64,000 nucleotides of DNA, from contig JBBDRD010000042.1 in the NCBI GenBank assembly GCA_040905665.1, positions 1 to 64,000 of the forward strand, given 5' to 3'. Under the pieces are notes generated by a model. It was given only the letters and a program-made list of their open reading frames with translations. It did no database searches and had not been told where the DNA came from. Each line of letters starts with the position of its first letter. Position 1 is the first letter of the stretch. This document shows, piece by piece, positions 25,883 to 34,896 of the stretch. A program made the position numbers and the translations under genes. Origin of the DNA: DASVCN01 sp040905665. GTDB taxonomy: Bacteria > Deinococcota > Deinococci > Deinococcales > Trueperaceae.

Positions 25883-27702
25883 CGATTGGCTTCGGGTTCG
25901 ATCAGCTCGGGTTCGAACGGTTCGGGTTTGAATGGTTTGGGTTTGATCGCGTGTTCGCCTGTTAGCAGCAGCTCCGCCGCCATTGAATAGGCCTCTCCCC
26001 GCGTCAGTTGCGATTCATCGGCTATAACAATTCCCCGCGCGATGGGAGATGCCTCAGCCGCGGGGCAGGTGCGCAGTTCACACTCGGCCAAGCGCGTCAG
26101 CTCGATAGCGGTTCCACTGGTAAGTGGCCCCTCGGGCGAGCCGACCTGATCAACGAGCCGCCGTCCCCCTTCGTTTTCTCCGAAGAACCGGGCGAGAACG
26201 TTGCTCAGCAGGTAAAGGTAGCTGAGTGTACTCACCGGCGTGTCGAGACGCGGATCGTTGGCATAGCCACCGACCGCCAGGCCGCGGCTGATCATGAGCC
26301 GGTAGGCGCGGTAGTGCGGGTGGTCAGCGGGTCCCGCCGGGTCCCTCTCGGCAACCGCTGGTAGGTAGGCGCCACGCTCCCGTAGTTGCGCCCTCACCTC
26401 GCGCACCGCACTAGGATCGGAGGCGAGTACGGCAGGCGACATTCCCCTCGCCGCAGCCATGGAAGCCGCCAGTCCCACCGCCTCGGCCACGTTCATTCCA
26501 AAGGGCACAACCCGGGCGCTTGAGGCGGCGATCGGGTCATACCCGGCCGACTTGCCAACTACCCAGAGCCCGCCGGGCTCCGGCGGAACAGCCACACAGA
26601 GGCGCACACCGTAGATCTCCGGCGCACCGAACACATAACCGGAGTCGAACGGGCTGAGCACCTGAACGTCGAGCGGGTAGCCGCCGGCTGCGATGGCGAG
26701 TTCGGTTACCCGATGATCGAGCACATCGTCGACGGTAAGAGTACACAACGCTTCGAGATGCCGGCTTTCTCGAATGTAGAGTTCTGGCGCGGCGCCTGCA
26801 TAGCGTGCGTTGGAGAAGCCCGGCAATTCGCGGGCCAGATATGCGACCACACGTGGAGCCTCCTGCTCGGCTCGGGCGCGGCCGGCCGCGACGCTCCCGG
26901 AATCGAACGGATCGATTCCATGGATGAGCAAAGCGTTCACGAGGACGCTTCCGTCGTCCTGCAGACCCAGGTTGAGACCCCGTAGCCGTAGACCCTCGGC
27001 CACCGGCTGATAGGCCGCGGGATACCCGCCGAAGTGCCCCCAAGCCACCCGATCGTCGATCGACGCATACGAGCGGCCTCGTTCGACGACGCCTTGGCGC
27101 AGCCTTCGCCAATCCACGCCATCGATGCGAAAGACGAGGGTATCCACCATCCGCTGTTCCAATCCGAGAGAGGCGAATCCCACGGTGAAGCCGGCTCCGG
27201 CCGCCGCCGCCAAGTCCATGTCGGCAGTTCCGTCGATAACCTGCGTGGCGGGGTAGGCGATCGCTCCCGAGCTGACACCTATGACGCGACCCGCCTCGAC
27301 GACTGGCGAGATCGGCTCGCTGCCCAGCCGAACCGTTACCCCCGCCTCGTCCAACAATGTTGCAAAGGCGGCCTCGGCCCTAACGACATCGAATGAGTGA
27401 CCGCCACCCACCATCCGCCACCAGCGCGTGAAGAGCCCCTGCTGGAGATTGACCGGCTGGGTGCGCAGGTCGAGCACGTTGAGTTGTCCCAATACGAAGA
27501 GGCCACCGAGTTTCTCGTCCTCGCTGATGAGCATCGTGGTAGAACCGGACTCCGCAGCGGCGACGGCCGCCGCAATCGCCTCGGGTTCCGAACCCACCAC
27601 GATCACGTCGAAGGCGCCCAGTTCGCGGAGAGTACTCTGGCCTAAGGCGCCACTCACGAGTAGAACGAGAAGCGCGAGCGAGATCAGGATCCTCTTCATC
27701 AC
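25879..27702 (-). CDS. Exported FAD-dependent oxidoreductase
   Basis: FAD_oxidored-type protein, 607 aa, with a signal peptide (ILISLALLVLLVSGALGQ) and a Rossmann start FDVIVVGSEPEAIAAAVAAAESG, in which the classical GxGxxG is altered to GSEPEA. KLGGLFVLGQLNVLDLR resembles the FAD-contact segment of this family. The C-terminus is a charged tail, KPKPF KPEPF EPELI EPE, from four 15-bp units. The start is GTG 27702 overlapping the glycosyltransferase stop (GTGA), with ATG 27699 the next codon. Export suggests action on an envelope substrate; the substrate is unknown. Confidence 0.8.
   Translation of the reverse strand: MMKRILISLALLVLLVSGALGQSTLRELGAFDVIVVGSEPEAIAAAVAAAESGSTTMLISEDEKLGGLFVLGQLNVLDLRTQPVNLQQGLFTRWWRMVGGGHSFDVVRAEAAFATLLDEAGVTVRLGSEPISPVVEAGRVIGVSSGAIAYPATQVIDGTADMDLAAAAGAGFTVGFASLGLEQRMVDTLVFRIDGVDWRRLRQGVVERGRSYASIDDRVAWGHFGGYPAAYQPVAEGLRLRGLNLGLQDDGSVLVNALLIHGIDPFDSGSVAAGRARAEQEAPRVVAYLARELPGFSNARYAGAAPELYIRESRHLEALCTLTVDDVLDHRVTELAIAAGGYPLDVQVLSPFDSGYVFGAPEIYGVRLCVAVPPEPGGLWVVGKSAGYDPIAASSARVVPFGMNVAEAVGLAASMAAARGMSPAVLASDPSAVREVRAQLRERGAYLPAVAERDPAGPADHPHYRAYRLMISRGLAVGGYANDPRLDTPVSTLSYLYLLSNVLARFFGENEGGRRLVDQVGSPEGPLTSGTAIELTRLAECELRTCPAAEASPIARGIVIADESQLTRGEAYSMAAELLLTGEHAIKPKPFKPEPFEPELIEPEANR
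25891..25950. repeat. Four 15-bp tandem units at the end of the FAD oxidoreductase
   Basis: Units ttcgggttcgatcag, ctcgggttcgaacgg, ttcgggtttgaatgg and tttgggtttgatcgc in exact register, encoding Lys/Glu-Pro-x-Pro-Phe pentads just before the stop codon. Confidence 0.88.
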
Positions 27703-28853
27703 GCTCTCCGCAAGGTCAAAGGCGGATCATCGAGGAGGTCTCGAGCTATTCGCCCGGCTGCTTCCGGCCGTCCGAGCCGCCTCGCCGCTTCGCTCATAGC
27801 CTGCCTACGAGCGGGATCGCCAAAGAACCGTGCCAGTTTGAATTCGAGGGTGCTAAGCGGATCGATCCGCATTCCCGCCCCATGCTCGAGCAGGAAATTG
27901 GCGTTGGCTTCCTCCTGCAGAGGGTACGGGTCGACCACCGAGAATGGTAGTCCGGCGGCCAGGGCTTCGCTGGTGGTGAGGCCCCCAGGCTTGCCGATGA
28001 CGAGATCGGCCGCGGCCATGAGTCGCGGAACCTCGTCGGTATAACCGAGTACATCGAAGGTGACTAGACCGCTGGGGTCGGCGACGGCTTGGCGGGCCCG
28101 CTGCTGCAACTCGGGAGTGCGGCCGCACACTACTACAGCATGCAGGTGCCAGCGCAGGCCGCGCAAGCGCTCGAGCATCGAGCCGAGGATCTGCTGGCTC
28201 ATCCCGCCCGCCATCACTAGAATCAGGTCGCGGTCGACCGCGAGGCCTAGCTTAGCCCTGGCCTCCTCTTTCCCATCGAGTGATGCGAAGCGGCTGTCGA
28301 TCGGTATGCCAGTGACTCGCACGTGCGCCGGCGCAATTCCCAAGGAGGCCAAATGCGCCTTTACCTCGTCGGCAGCAACGAAGTAGCGGCTTACTTCCGA
28401 TTGCAGCCACAGCCGGTGAGCCGCGAAGTCGGTGACAACCACCGCCTGGGGCGCCACCAGCCGGTGGCCCAGCGTGCTCAGAATCTCCGCCGGAAGGAAG
28501 TGGGTATGCACCAGAAGATCGGGCCGGTAGGAGCCTATGGTGCGCGGCAAGTGATAGGAGATCAGCCGCGTGAGGCGCGAACGAAGCCGCAAGTGCCGCA
28601 CCCTGGTGCGCTGTGGTCCGCGGTCGAGTCGCTTTCCCAGCCAATCCACCAGATCGGGCGCGGTTCGTACCAGATCGAAGTAGGCCTGGCGGTACAGCCG
28701 GCGGAACGGAACAGTCGTGTAGTCGAGCAAGTCCACGTGGAGCGTCTCGACGCCAAGCTCGCTGAACGCCGCCTCGAGCGCCATTCCTGCCGCGACATGA
28801 CCTCCGCCGATCGAAGCCGAGGTAATGAGTACTCTGTCAGGAGCGGCGGACAC
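27699..28853 (-). CDS. MGDG-synthase-like glycosyltransferase (GT28)
   Basis: Glycosyltransferase of 384 aa resembling monogalactosyldiacylglycerol synthase and MurG-like enzymes that glycosylate diacylglycerol at the membrane. The N-terminus has TSASIGGGHVAAGMALEAAF, the lipid-acceptor loop pattern of this family, and VTDFAAHRLW; the donor domain has MAGGMSQQ, VVCGRTPELQ, GYTDEVPRLMAAADLVIGKPGGLTTSEALAAGLP and a later Gln pair (PLQEEANA). GTG start 6 nt after a TAGACT -10 box. It is coupled to the FAD enzyme by a GTGA overlap. Glycolipid product is inferred from the family. Confidence 0.87.
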   Translation of the reverse strand: MSAAPDRVLITSASIGGGHVAAGMALEAAFSELGVETLHVDLLDYTTVPFRRLYRQAYFDLVRTAPDLVDWLGKRLDRGPQRTRVRHLRLRSRLTRLISYHLPRTIGSYRPDLLVHTHFLPAEILSTLGHRLVAPQAVVVTDFAAHRLWLQSEVSRYFVAADEVKAHLASLGIAPAHVRVTGIPIDSRFASLDGKEEARAKLGLAVDRDLILVMAGGMSQQILGSMLERLRGLRWHLHAVVVCGRTPELQQRARQAVADPSGLVTFDVLGYTDEVPRLMAAADLVIGKPGGLTTSEALAAGLPFSVVDPYPLQEEANANFLLEHGAGMRIDPLSTLEFKLARFFGDPARRQAMSEAARRLGRPEAAGRIARDLLDDPPLTLRRA

Positions 28854-28859
28854 GGTGGA

Positions 28860-28865
28860 AGTCTA
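28860..28865 (-). promoter_or_regulatory. -10 box TAGACT for the GT28 gene (leaderless type)
   Basis: Minus-strand TAGACT, 6 nt before GTG 28853. Confidence 0.6.
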
Positions 28866-28925
28866 TCAGCCTGCCGGTTTTGTGCGGCAGCGAGAATGCC
28901 TCATGGTGGCCACCGAGACCGGTGG

Positions 28926-28931
28926 TAGCAT
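28926..28931 (+). promoter_or_regulatory. -10 box TAGCAT for the PrcB-domain lipoprotein
   Basis: TAGCAT 21 nt before ATG 28953, leaving a short leader that contains AGGAGG; contrast with the leaderless boxes. Confidence 0.4.
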
Positions 28932-28952
28932 GACGCGACTTAGGAGGTCCCG

Positions 28953-30014
28953 ATGCGCGTCCTGCTGGCGCTCCTTCCCTTGCTGTTGATGGCTGCATGC
29001 GTTCCCGAGGGGCAACCCCGGCTGCATGAAATCGTGCTCTATGGTTCCGAGAACCAGCGCTTGAGCTACCTCTACGGGTCACCCACTACTCTCATGCTTG
29101 GGGACGAGGAGGTCGTGTTGGAGAGGGCCGCCGGCAACGAATCGGACCCCTTGGTGATCGGTGAGGCGTTGGCGATCAACGAGAGTCCTTACCTCCGGGA
29201 GCGCCTTGCGCCGCTGGATGCTGAGCCCAGCGAGGTGCGGTCGCTAGCGCGTAGTAGCGACTTGCGTGTGGAAGTGAACGAGGACACCGGTCCCATCGTG
29301 TACTACGACGGGCGAATGTGGTTCACCCTTCTGGGCGATGGGCGAGCAGGCGTGGACACCCGGGTAGTACCTCGCCCTCGAATCGGCGGGCTAAGAGGCC
29401 TGGGTGAGCTCACCCGTGCCGAAGCCGACGCTCTTACTCGCTATCTGGAGCAGGGCGGACAGGTGGCCGTAACGATCTTGGATGACGTGCCGGCGGTTCG
29501 CCGAGAGGCCGATGGCGTATCGGAGTATCTGCGTACCGGACTCTTCCTGCAGCGCGACTTCGCGACGGCGCCTGCTGCGGCTCGGCCCTCACGACAAGAA
29601 CTCGTATGGGAGGTCATGGGACAGGGTGCTCAGGCTGTTGGTTTCGAAGAGCAGAGCTTCCTTTTGGTCGAGGACAGCTCAGCTCTTCTCAACTTGTGGA
29701 ACCGTGCGTACGGCTCACAGTTGCAGGTGCCGCCGGTTCCCGAGGTCGCCTTCGAGCGTGAAACGGTAGTTGCGCTGTTCCTGGGGACAAAACCCACCGG
29801 CGGTTACGGCCTGGAGGTGGAGCGGGTGTCGCTCGAGCAGGGCGAGCTGATTGTCGACGTGCGAATGAGCCAGCCGAGCGCCGACGCATTCACTACCCAG
29901 GCTCTCACCAGTCCCTGGGTGATGGTGCGGATCCTGCGCGGCGGAATCGACACGGCCTGGCTGCGTGATGCCGATAGCAACCGACTGCTAGGGGCAGCCC
30001 GCCCAGCTCTCTAG
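28953..30014 (+). CDS. Lipoprotein with C-terminal PrcB domain
   Basis: Secreted lipoprotein of 353 aa. The signal ends in a lipobox (LLLMAAC), predicting lipidation of Cys16. Residues 20-210 form an unassigned region; residues about 230-345 match the PrcB C-terminal domain: FLLVEDSSALLNLWNRAYG, FERETVVALFLGTKPTGGYGLEVERV and SPWVMVRILRG. PrcB was first seen as part of a spirochaete protease complex; here it is alone. ATG start has a strong AGGAGG. It is divergent from the GT28 gene. After its stop, two near-identical segments (ccagctctctagg and ccagctcactagg) lie 30 bp apart. Confidence 0.72.
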   Translation: MRVLLALLPLLLMAACVPEGQPRLHEIVLYGSENQRLSYLYGSPTTLMLGDEEVVLERAAGNESDPLVIGEALAINESPYLRERLAPLDAEPSEVRSLARSSDLRVEVNEDTGPIVYYDGRMWFTLLGDGRAGVDTRVVPRPRIGGLRGLGELTRAEADALTRYLEQGGQVAVTILDDVPAVRREADGVSEYLRTGLFLQRDFATAPAAARPSRQELVWEVMGQGAQAVGFEEQSFLLVEDSSALLNLWNRAYGSQLQVPPVPEVAFERETVVALFLGTKPTGGYGLEVERVSLEQGELIVDVRMSQPSADAFTTQALTSPWVMVRILRGGIDTAWLRDADSNRLLGAARPAL

Positions 30015-30049
30015 GCCTGCATGCATACCAGGCCAGCTCACTAGGGCCT

Positions 30050-31198
30050 CTAGGTAAGGGAGTGCGGGTCGAACAAGCGCCTGTACTCCTCGCCCGCATA
30101 GCGGTCGGTCATCCCGGCCAGATAGTCGGTTACCGCGCGCACCAGCCCGCGTTCGTCGACGCTCTTGCGAATATCGCTCGGCAGCATGTCGGGCGTTTCG
30201 ACATAGGCCGCGAAGACCCGCTCCAGGATGTGGTCCGCCTTGCGAGTCATGCGGATTAGACGAAAGTGGAAGTAGAAGTTGGTATAGAGAAACTGTTTCA
30301 ACTCCGCCAGCTCGCGCCGTAGCTCCGGACTGTTGGCTACCAACTTCCCGGGAGTGTTCCGAACGTCTTCTAGATTTTCCACGCCGAGTTCGGTCACCTG
30401 TTCATCGGTGTGAGTTACGGCGTCCTCGATCATCAGCCCCAGCAGCTCACGAATGAGCGTATAGCGGTCGAAGCGGCCGAACGAGGTTTCATCCAGCCGC
30501 AGGCTCTCCAGCAGGCGGCCGATTACCGGAATCTGAGCGATCTGGACCGAAGTCAGATGTCCCGAACGCAACCCGTCATCCAGGTCGTGCGCGTTGTAGG
30601 CGAGCTCGTCGGCGATGTTCACCACCTGAGCCTCGAGGCTCGGCTGCTTGTCGGGTTCCCAATCGCTATCGGGCAGGTCGTACTGCGACTCGTGCTTCAT
30701 GATCCCCTCGAGCGTTTCCCAGGTGAGGTTGAGCCCCTGGAAGTCGGGGTAACGCTGCTCGAGCTCGGTCACGATCCTCAGGCTCTGCTTGTTATGGTCG
30801 AACCCGCCGACCTCCTTCGCGAGCCTGTCGAGACTGCTCTCGCCGGCGTGGCCGAAGGGCGGGTGCCCCAGGTCGTGGGCCAGGGCAATCGTTTCGGCTA
30901 GATCCTCATTGAGTCCAAGTGCCCGTGCGAGCGCCTTCGCGACCTGAGCCACCTCGAGGGTGTGGGTGAGCCGAGTGCGGTAGTAATCACCCTCGTAATT
31001 GACGAAGACCTGCGTCTTGTACTCGAGTCGACGGAATGCACTGGTATGGATGACCCGGTCGCGGTCTTTCTGGAAGGAGGTACGGTAGCGGCTCTCCTCC
31101 TCGCTATGAACCCGCCCTCGTGAGCTGTCAGAGAAGCAGGCGTACGCTGCGTAGGTCTTCCGCTCGTTTTGCTCGAGCCTCTCTCGCGTGAACAACAT
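30050..31198 (-). CDS. dgt: dGTP triphosphohydrolase (dNTPase, HD superfamily)
   Basis: Deoxynucleotide triphosphohydrolase of 382 aa, releasing deoxynucleoside and triphosphate in the cytoplasm. HD-domain ligands appear in TRLTHTLEVAQ, IALAHDLGHPPFGHAGE and IADELAYNAHDLDDG; the N-terminus carries SRYRTSFQKDRDRVIHTSAFRRLEYKTQ cut across helices, typical of the short Dgt type found in Thermus relatives. Such enzymes control dNTP pools. ATG at 31198 lies 9 nt after a TAGGAT box without a ribosome site. The gene is divergent from the phosphatase gene downstream on the other strand. Confidence 0.92.
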   Translation of the reverse strand: MLFTRERLEQNERKTYAAYACFSDSSRGRVHSEEESRYRTSFQKDRDRVIHTSAFRRLEYKTQVFVNYEGDYYRTRLTHTLEVAQVAKALARALGLNEDLAETIALAHDLGHPPFGHAGESSLDRLAKEVGGFDHNKQSLRIVTELEQRYPDFQGLNLTWETLEGIMKHESQYDLPDSDWEPDKQPSLEAQVVNIADELAYNAHDLDDGLRSGHLTSVQIAQIPVIGRLLESLRLDETSFGRFDRYTLIRELLGLMIEDAVTHTDEQVTELGVENLEDVRNTPGKLVANSPELRRELAELKQFLYTNFYFHFRLIRMTRKADHILERVFAAYVETPDMLPSDIRKSVDERGLVRAVTDYLAGMTDRYAGEEYRRLFDPHSLT

Positions 31199-31207
31199 AA
31201 GGGCGCC

Positions 31208-31213
31208 ATCCTA
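31208..31213 (-). promoter_or_regulatory. -10 box TAGGAT for dgt (leaderless type)
   Basis: Minus-strand TAGGAT, 9 nt before ATG 31198. Confidence 0.45.
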
Positions 31214-31266
31214 TCACTACACGCGTCGGCTCAAAACGTCCCTTCCCCAACGGCCCTTGGCACGGC

Positions 31267-31272
31267 TAGACT
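31267..31272 (+). promoter_or_regulatory. -10 box TAGACT for the inositol-phosphatase-family gene
   Basis: TAGACT 25 nt before ATG 31298; the predicted leader holds the ribosome site GGAGG. Confidence 0.5.
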
Positions 31273-31297
31273 GGCCTGCCGAACCGGAGGAAGAGAA

Positions 31298-32086
31298 ATG
31301 CTAAAAGCGCGCGACCACTTAGATTTCGCTATCGCTACCGCACAGGAGGCGGGGCGACTCACCCTCGGCTACTTTCAGAACGACCTCACGCCGGAGCTGA
31401 AGGAAGACGAATCGCCCGTGACGGTCGCCGACAGAGAGGCCGAACAGCGCATCCGCGAACGTATCGAGGCGAATTATCCCCGTCACGCGGTTCTGGGCGA
31501 GGAGTTCGGGGCATCTGATGACCAGGGTGCTACTCATCGCTGGCTGATAGATCCGATCGACGGCACCCGGGCTTTCCTGCGCGGCGTCCCGCTCTATGCG
31601 GTCCTGTTGGCTCTGGAGGTCGAAGGGCGAATCGAAGTGGGGGTAGTTCACTTCCCGGCGTTGCGGGAGACGGTTTGGGCGGCGCGCGGAATGGGCTGCT
31701 ACTGGGACGGTCGGCGTTGCTTCGTACGGTCCACCGCGTCGTTGGCCGAATCGGTCGTCGCCTTCACCGGTGCGTCCGCCTTCGCCAGGCACGGGCGTGA
31801 GCAGGCGTGGCAACGGATGCAGGCCGAAACCTCCTACCAGGCCGGCTGGTCCGACGCCTACGGCCACGCCCTGGTAGCGACCGGCAGGCTGGAGCTGATG
31901 CTCGATCCGGTAATGAATCCGTGGGATTGCGGGCCGTTCCCAGTCCTGCTCGAGGAGGCAGGCGGATACTTTGGCACCTGGTCGGGGGAGCGGACGGTAT
32001 ATGGCGGAGAGGCGCTTTCGACCACGTCACTCCTTCTGCCGCAGGTGCTAGAGCGCCTTGCCGGTGTGGATGATGACCCGAGATAG
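31298..32086 (+). CDS. Inositol monophosphatase-family phosphatase (histidinol-phosphatase-like)
   Basis: Mg-dependent sugar/amino-alcohol phosphatase of 262 aa. Metal ligands lie in VLGEEFGAS, WLIDPIDGTRAFLRGVP and the C-terminal WDCGPFPVLLEEAGG. TRAF in place of the inositol-phosphatase TxNF, and the spacing, resemble HisN-type histidinol phosphatases; hisD is in this window at 49.3 kb, which fits but does not prove it. Start is ATG 31298 with GGAGG seven nt upstream; the ORF extends 43 codons upstream into the dgt 5' end, which I discount. Confidence 0.85.
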   Translation: MLKARDHLDFAIATAQEAGRLTLGYFQNDLTPELKEDESPVTVADREAEQRIRERIEANYPRHAVLGEEFGASDDQGATHRWLIDPIDGTRAFLRGVPLYAVLLALEVEGRIEVGVVHFPALRETVWAARGMGCYWDGRRCFVRSTASLAESVVAFTGASAFARHGREQAWQRMQAETSYQAGWSDAYGHALVATGRLELMLDPVMNPWDCGPFPVLLEEAGGYFGTWSGERTVYGGEALSTTSLLLPQVLERLAGVDDDPR

Positions 32087-32124
32087 CGGTGCGTCCTGAA
32101 CCCTGGCGCCCAAGAAGGTCAAAC

Positions 32125-32130
32125 TATACT
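32125..32130 (+). promoter_or_regulatory. -10 box TATACT, probable promoter of the repeat-bearing secreted protein
   Basis: TATACT about 90 nt before the GTG at 32220, giving a leader of about 80 nt. No good -35. Confidence 0.4.
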
Positions 32131-32219
32131 GACTTTAATCGAGTGTCCATTCGTTTGGGGATGACGATCCTTCAACGGGAACGCCTCTGCCGGCCAGACT
32201 GAAACAGGAGGAATACTTT

Positions 32220-33548
32220 GTGATTCGACGTTCCGCTAAACTCCTGCCCAGATTGCTTACAGTCCTGTCCATTGTCCTCGTCGTTGGCGTCGAAGCCGTT
32301 GCGCAGGACCAAGCCTGGGATCTGGAGCGGGCAATCTCGTCGAGTGAGGACGACAGCGAGGAGTTCCTCTCGGCCTCGGCGGCCGACGAACAGCGCTGGC
32401 CAGGAGGCTTCAGTTACACAGGAAGCAGCGACCTGGAGCTTGTCTACGACGCCGAGCATGCGGCACAGATAGTAGGCCTTCGCTTCACCGACCTGGAGAT
32501 TCCGCGAGGAACCGAGATCACCGAGGCTGTCATCGTGTTCACCGCCGATGCCGATCGAAGTGAGCCTGTGCGGTTGACGATTGCGGCTGAGGATAGCGGA
32601 GACCCTGCCGCTTTCGTCCAGTCTGCCGACGGGCAGGCAAACTTTGATTTGAGCAGCCGCACCAGGACGACTGCCGAGGTGCAGTGGAACCCGCAGCCCT
32701 GGGAAGGCGGGGAGGAGTATTCGAGCGTAGATATTTCAACCATCCTGCAGGAGGTAGTGAACGGCGAAGCCTGGCAGAGTGGAGGCTCTATCGTCCTGCT
32801 CATCACGGCGTCGGGGGAGCGAAGCAACAGTTTGCGTTCGGCGCATTCGTTCGACAGTGAGCCTGCGAATGCTCCACGACTGCTGGTCCGCTTCGCTCAG
32901 GTTGGCGCTCCGCAACCGGAAGCCCCGCTTGGCGGAGCCCGGGATGAGGTGCCTGTTGAGGGGTCTAGCCCGGTAGAAGAACCGGTAGAAGAACCAGTAA
33001 TTCAAACCGAGGACGAGCCCATTGAAGAGCCGGCAGAAGAGCCCATTGAAGAACCGGTCGAAGAGCCCATTGAAGAGCCCATTGAAGAGCCCATTGAAGA
33101 GCCCATTGAAGAGCCGGCCCACGAGCCGATGGTCCAGCCTGAGGATCCTCCTGCGGAGCCGCTCGTCGAACCGTCGGCAGAACCGCTGGCAGAAGCGCTG
33201 GCGGAGCCTCGCCGTGAAAGGTTCGCTATCGATGCCAACCATGCCCAAGGAGTGAGTGGAAGCGTACTGCTCTCCGATTATGGCAGAGGAATCACGGTCG
33301 TCACGGTCTTCCTCGACGACGCTCTACCCGAAGTCACCTACCCGGCATCCATCCGCGAGGGTACCTGCAACTCTGGGGGCCGGCTGGTCGTGTCACTCGA
33401 TCCGGTGGAGGGCAGCCGCGCCTTTAGCGCCAGTCTGCTCACCCTCGACTTCGAGGAGCTTGCCGACGGGTCGTACTACCTGAACGTGTATCAGGCGACG
33501 GAGGGCTTCATCCGAGTTGCCGGGTGTGCGGCAATGGGGGTCCGGTGA
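32220..33548 (+). CDS. Secreted protein with beta-sandwich N-domain and Glu-Pro repeat linker
   Basis: Exported protein, 442 aa. After a signal peptide (LLTVLSIVLVVGVEAVAQ) comes a region of about 200 residues (SSDLELVYD, QIVGLRFTDLEIPRGTEITEA, TAEVQWNPQPW, SVDISTILQEVV) resembling the DNRLRE-type beta-sandwich modules of secreted proteins in environmental bacteria. Residues about 250-330 form an acidic linker with EEPIEEP repeats from 12-bp DNA units. The last 110 residues contain two cysteines (GTCNSGG, VAGCAAM) and may form a second small beta domain; I do not recognise it. GTG start with AGGAGG. Likely surface or periplasmic and ligand-binding; function unknown. Confidence 0.7.
   Translation: MIRRSAKLLPRLLTVLSIVLVVGVEAVAQDQAWDLERAISSSEDDSEEFLSASAADEQRWPGGFSYTGSSDLELVYDAEHAAQIVGLRFTDLEIPRGTEITEAVIVFTADADRSEPVRLTIAAEDSGDPAAFVQSADGQANFDLSSRTRTTAEVQWNPQPWEGGEEYSSVDISTILQEVVNGEAWQSGGSIVLLITASGERSNSLRSAHSFDSEPANAPRLLVRFAQVGAPQPEAPLGGARDEVPVEGSSPVEEPVEEPVIQTEDEPIEEPAEEPIEEPVEEPIEEPIEEPIEEPIEEPAHEPMVQPEDPPAEPLVEPSAEPLAEALAEPRRERFAIDANHAQGVSGSVLLSDYGRGITVVTVFLDDALPEVTYPASIREGTCNSGGRLVVSLDPVEGSRAFSASLLTLDFEELADGSYYLNVYQATEGFIRVAGCAAMGVR
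33012..33117 (+). repeat. 12-bp tandem repeats gagcccattgaa in the secreted protein
   Basis: Runs of gagcccattgaa, at least four of them identical and contiguous around 33065-33110, with diverged copies on both sides. They encode EPIE units; identical neighbours suggest recent copy-number change. Confidence 0.9.
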
Positions 33549-33612
33549 TCCTCCGCGGAGCAGGTCGAGAGAACGCGTCGTACGGCCCTCCGTCGTGGCA
33601 ACGTTGAGCGGA

Positions 33613-33618
33613 TAGACT
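33613..33618 (+). promoter_or_regulatory. -10 box TAGACT for ispG (leaderless type)
   Basis: TAGACT, 7 nt before ATG 33626. Confidence 0.6.
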
Positions 33619-33625
33619 GGGCCCG

Positions 33626-34876
33626 ATGAACGAGGTCGAGCGTCGGCAGACGGTGACAGTTCGAATCGGTGGGGTGCCGGTCGGCAGTGCCTACCCGGTA
33701 GTGGTTCAGTCGATGACCAATACCGATACCGTCGACGCCTTGGCGACGGCACAGCAGGTCGCCGATCTCGCCTCTGCCGGTAGCGAACTCGTGAGGATCA
33801 CGGTCAATTCGAGTGAGGCGGCGCAGGCCGTACCCGAGATTCGATCGAGGCTCGACGATATGGGCTCCAAAGTTCCGCTGGTAGGCGACTTCCACTACAA
33901 CGGCCACCAGCTCCTTACCCGCTTTCCCGAAATGGCGACCGCGCTCGACAAGTACCGAATCAATCCCGGCAATGTGGGTGTGGGACGCCGGCATGACGAC
34001 AACTTCCTCACCATCATCGACGTCGCTCGGGAGTTCGATCGACCGGTGCGTATCGGCGTGAACTGGGGTTCACTCGACAGCACTCTGCTAACGAAGCTTA
34101 TGGATGAAAACGCCGGATTGGCTCGCCCGCGCGAGGCCGGCGAGGTGATGGTGGAGGCGATGGTCCAGTCGGCGCTGCTTTCAGCCGAACTGGCCGAGTC
34201 TCGGGGGCTGCCGCACAACCGGATTCTGCTTTCGGCAAAGGTTAGCCGCGTTCCCGAACTATGGCGGGTCTACCGTGAGCTCGCCTCCCGTTGCGACTAC
34301 CCGTTGCACCTCGGCCTCACCGAGGCCGGCATGGGGGTCAAGGGGGCCGTGTCGAGCGCTACCGCTCTGTCGGTACTGCTGGCCGAAGGGATTGGCGACA
34401 CCATCCGCGTATCGCTCACGCCCGATCCGGGAGCCCCGCGCGAACGCGAAGTGGAGATAGCCCAGGAGATACTTCAGGCGCTCGAGCTTCGCTCCTTTTC
34501 ACCTACCGTGACCGCCTGCCCTGGTTGTGGGCGCACCACCTCCACACTCTTCCAGGAGATGGCCCGTGACATCCAGGCCTATCTCAAGGAGCAGATGCCG
34601 CAGTGGCGCAGGCGCTACCCTGGCGTCGAAGAGTTGCGGGTGGCGGTAATGGGCTGCATCGTCAATGGGCCCGGCGAGTCACGCCACGCCGACATCGGTA
34701 TTTCCCTGCCAGGAACCGGAGAGAGCCCGAAGGCGCCGGTGTACCGCGACGGCAAGCTGGTGACTACTCTGCAAGGAGAGAACATCGCCGGTGACTTCAA
34801 CGCAATGGTCGAGGAGTACGTGCGGGAGAGGTATGGCACAACAAGCAGTGTGGACACGGCTTCACGCAGGGGCTGA
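33626..34876 (+). CDS. ispG: 4-hydroxy-3-methylbut-2-en-1-yl diphosphate synthase
   Basis: IspG (GcpE), 416 aa, the 4Fe-4S enzyme that converts MEcPP to HMBPP in the MEP isoprenoid pathway. The TIM-barrel half has VVVQSMTNTDT, LVRITVNSSEAA and VPLVGDFHYNGH; the cluster-binding half has CPGCGRTTS and MGCIVNGPGESRHADIG. Length and order are normal for the bacterial two-domain form. ATG follows a TAGACT box by 7 nt with no ribosome site. The MEP enzyme Dxr is encoded at 53.8-54.9 kb. Confidence 0.97.
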   Translation: MNEVERRQTVTVRIGGVPVGSAYPVVVQSMTNTDTVDALATAQQVADLASAGSELVRITVNSSEAAQAVPEIRSRLDDMGSKVPLVGDFHYNGHQLLTRFPEMATALDKYRINPGNVGVGRRHDDNFLTIIDVAREFDRPVRIGVNWGSLDSTLLTKLMDENAGLARPREAGEVMVEAMVQSALLSAELAESRGLPHNRILLSAKVSRVPELWRVYRELASRCDYPLHLGLTEAGMGVKGAVSSATALSVLLAEGIGDTIRVSLTPDPGAPREREVEIAQEILQALELRSFSPTVTACPGCGRTTSTLFQEMARDIQAYLKEQMPQWRRRYPGVEELRVAVMGCIVNGPGESRHADIGISLPGTGESPKAPVYRDGKLVTTLQGENIAGDFNAMVEEYVRERYGTTSSVDTASRRG

Positions 34877-34896
34877 GGTTCATCAAGTGCAGTCCC

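Noticed and set aside
33002..33248. Antisense Ser/Gly/Met repeat ORFs opposite the EEPI linker
   Set aside because: By-products of the 12-bp repeat in other frames.
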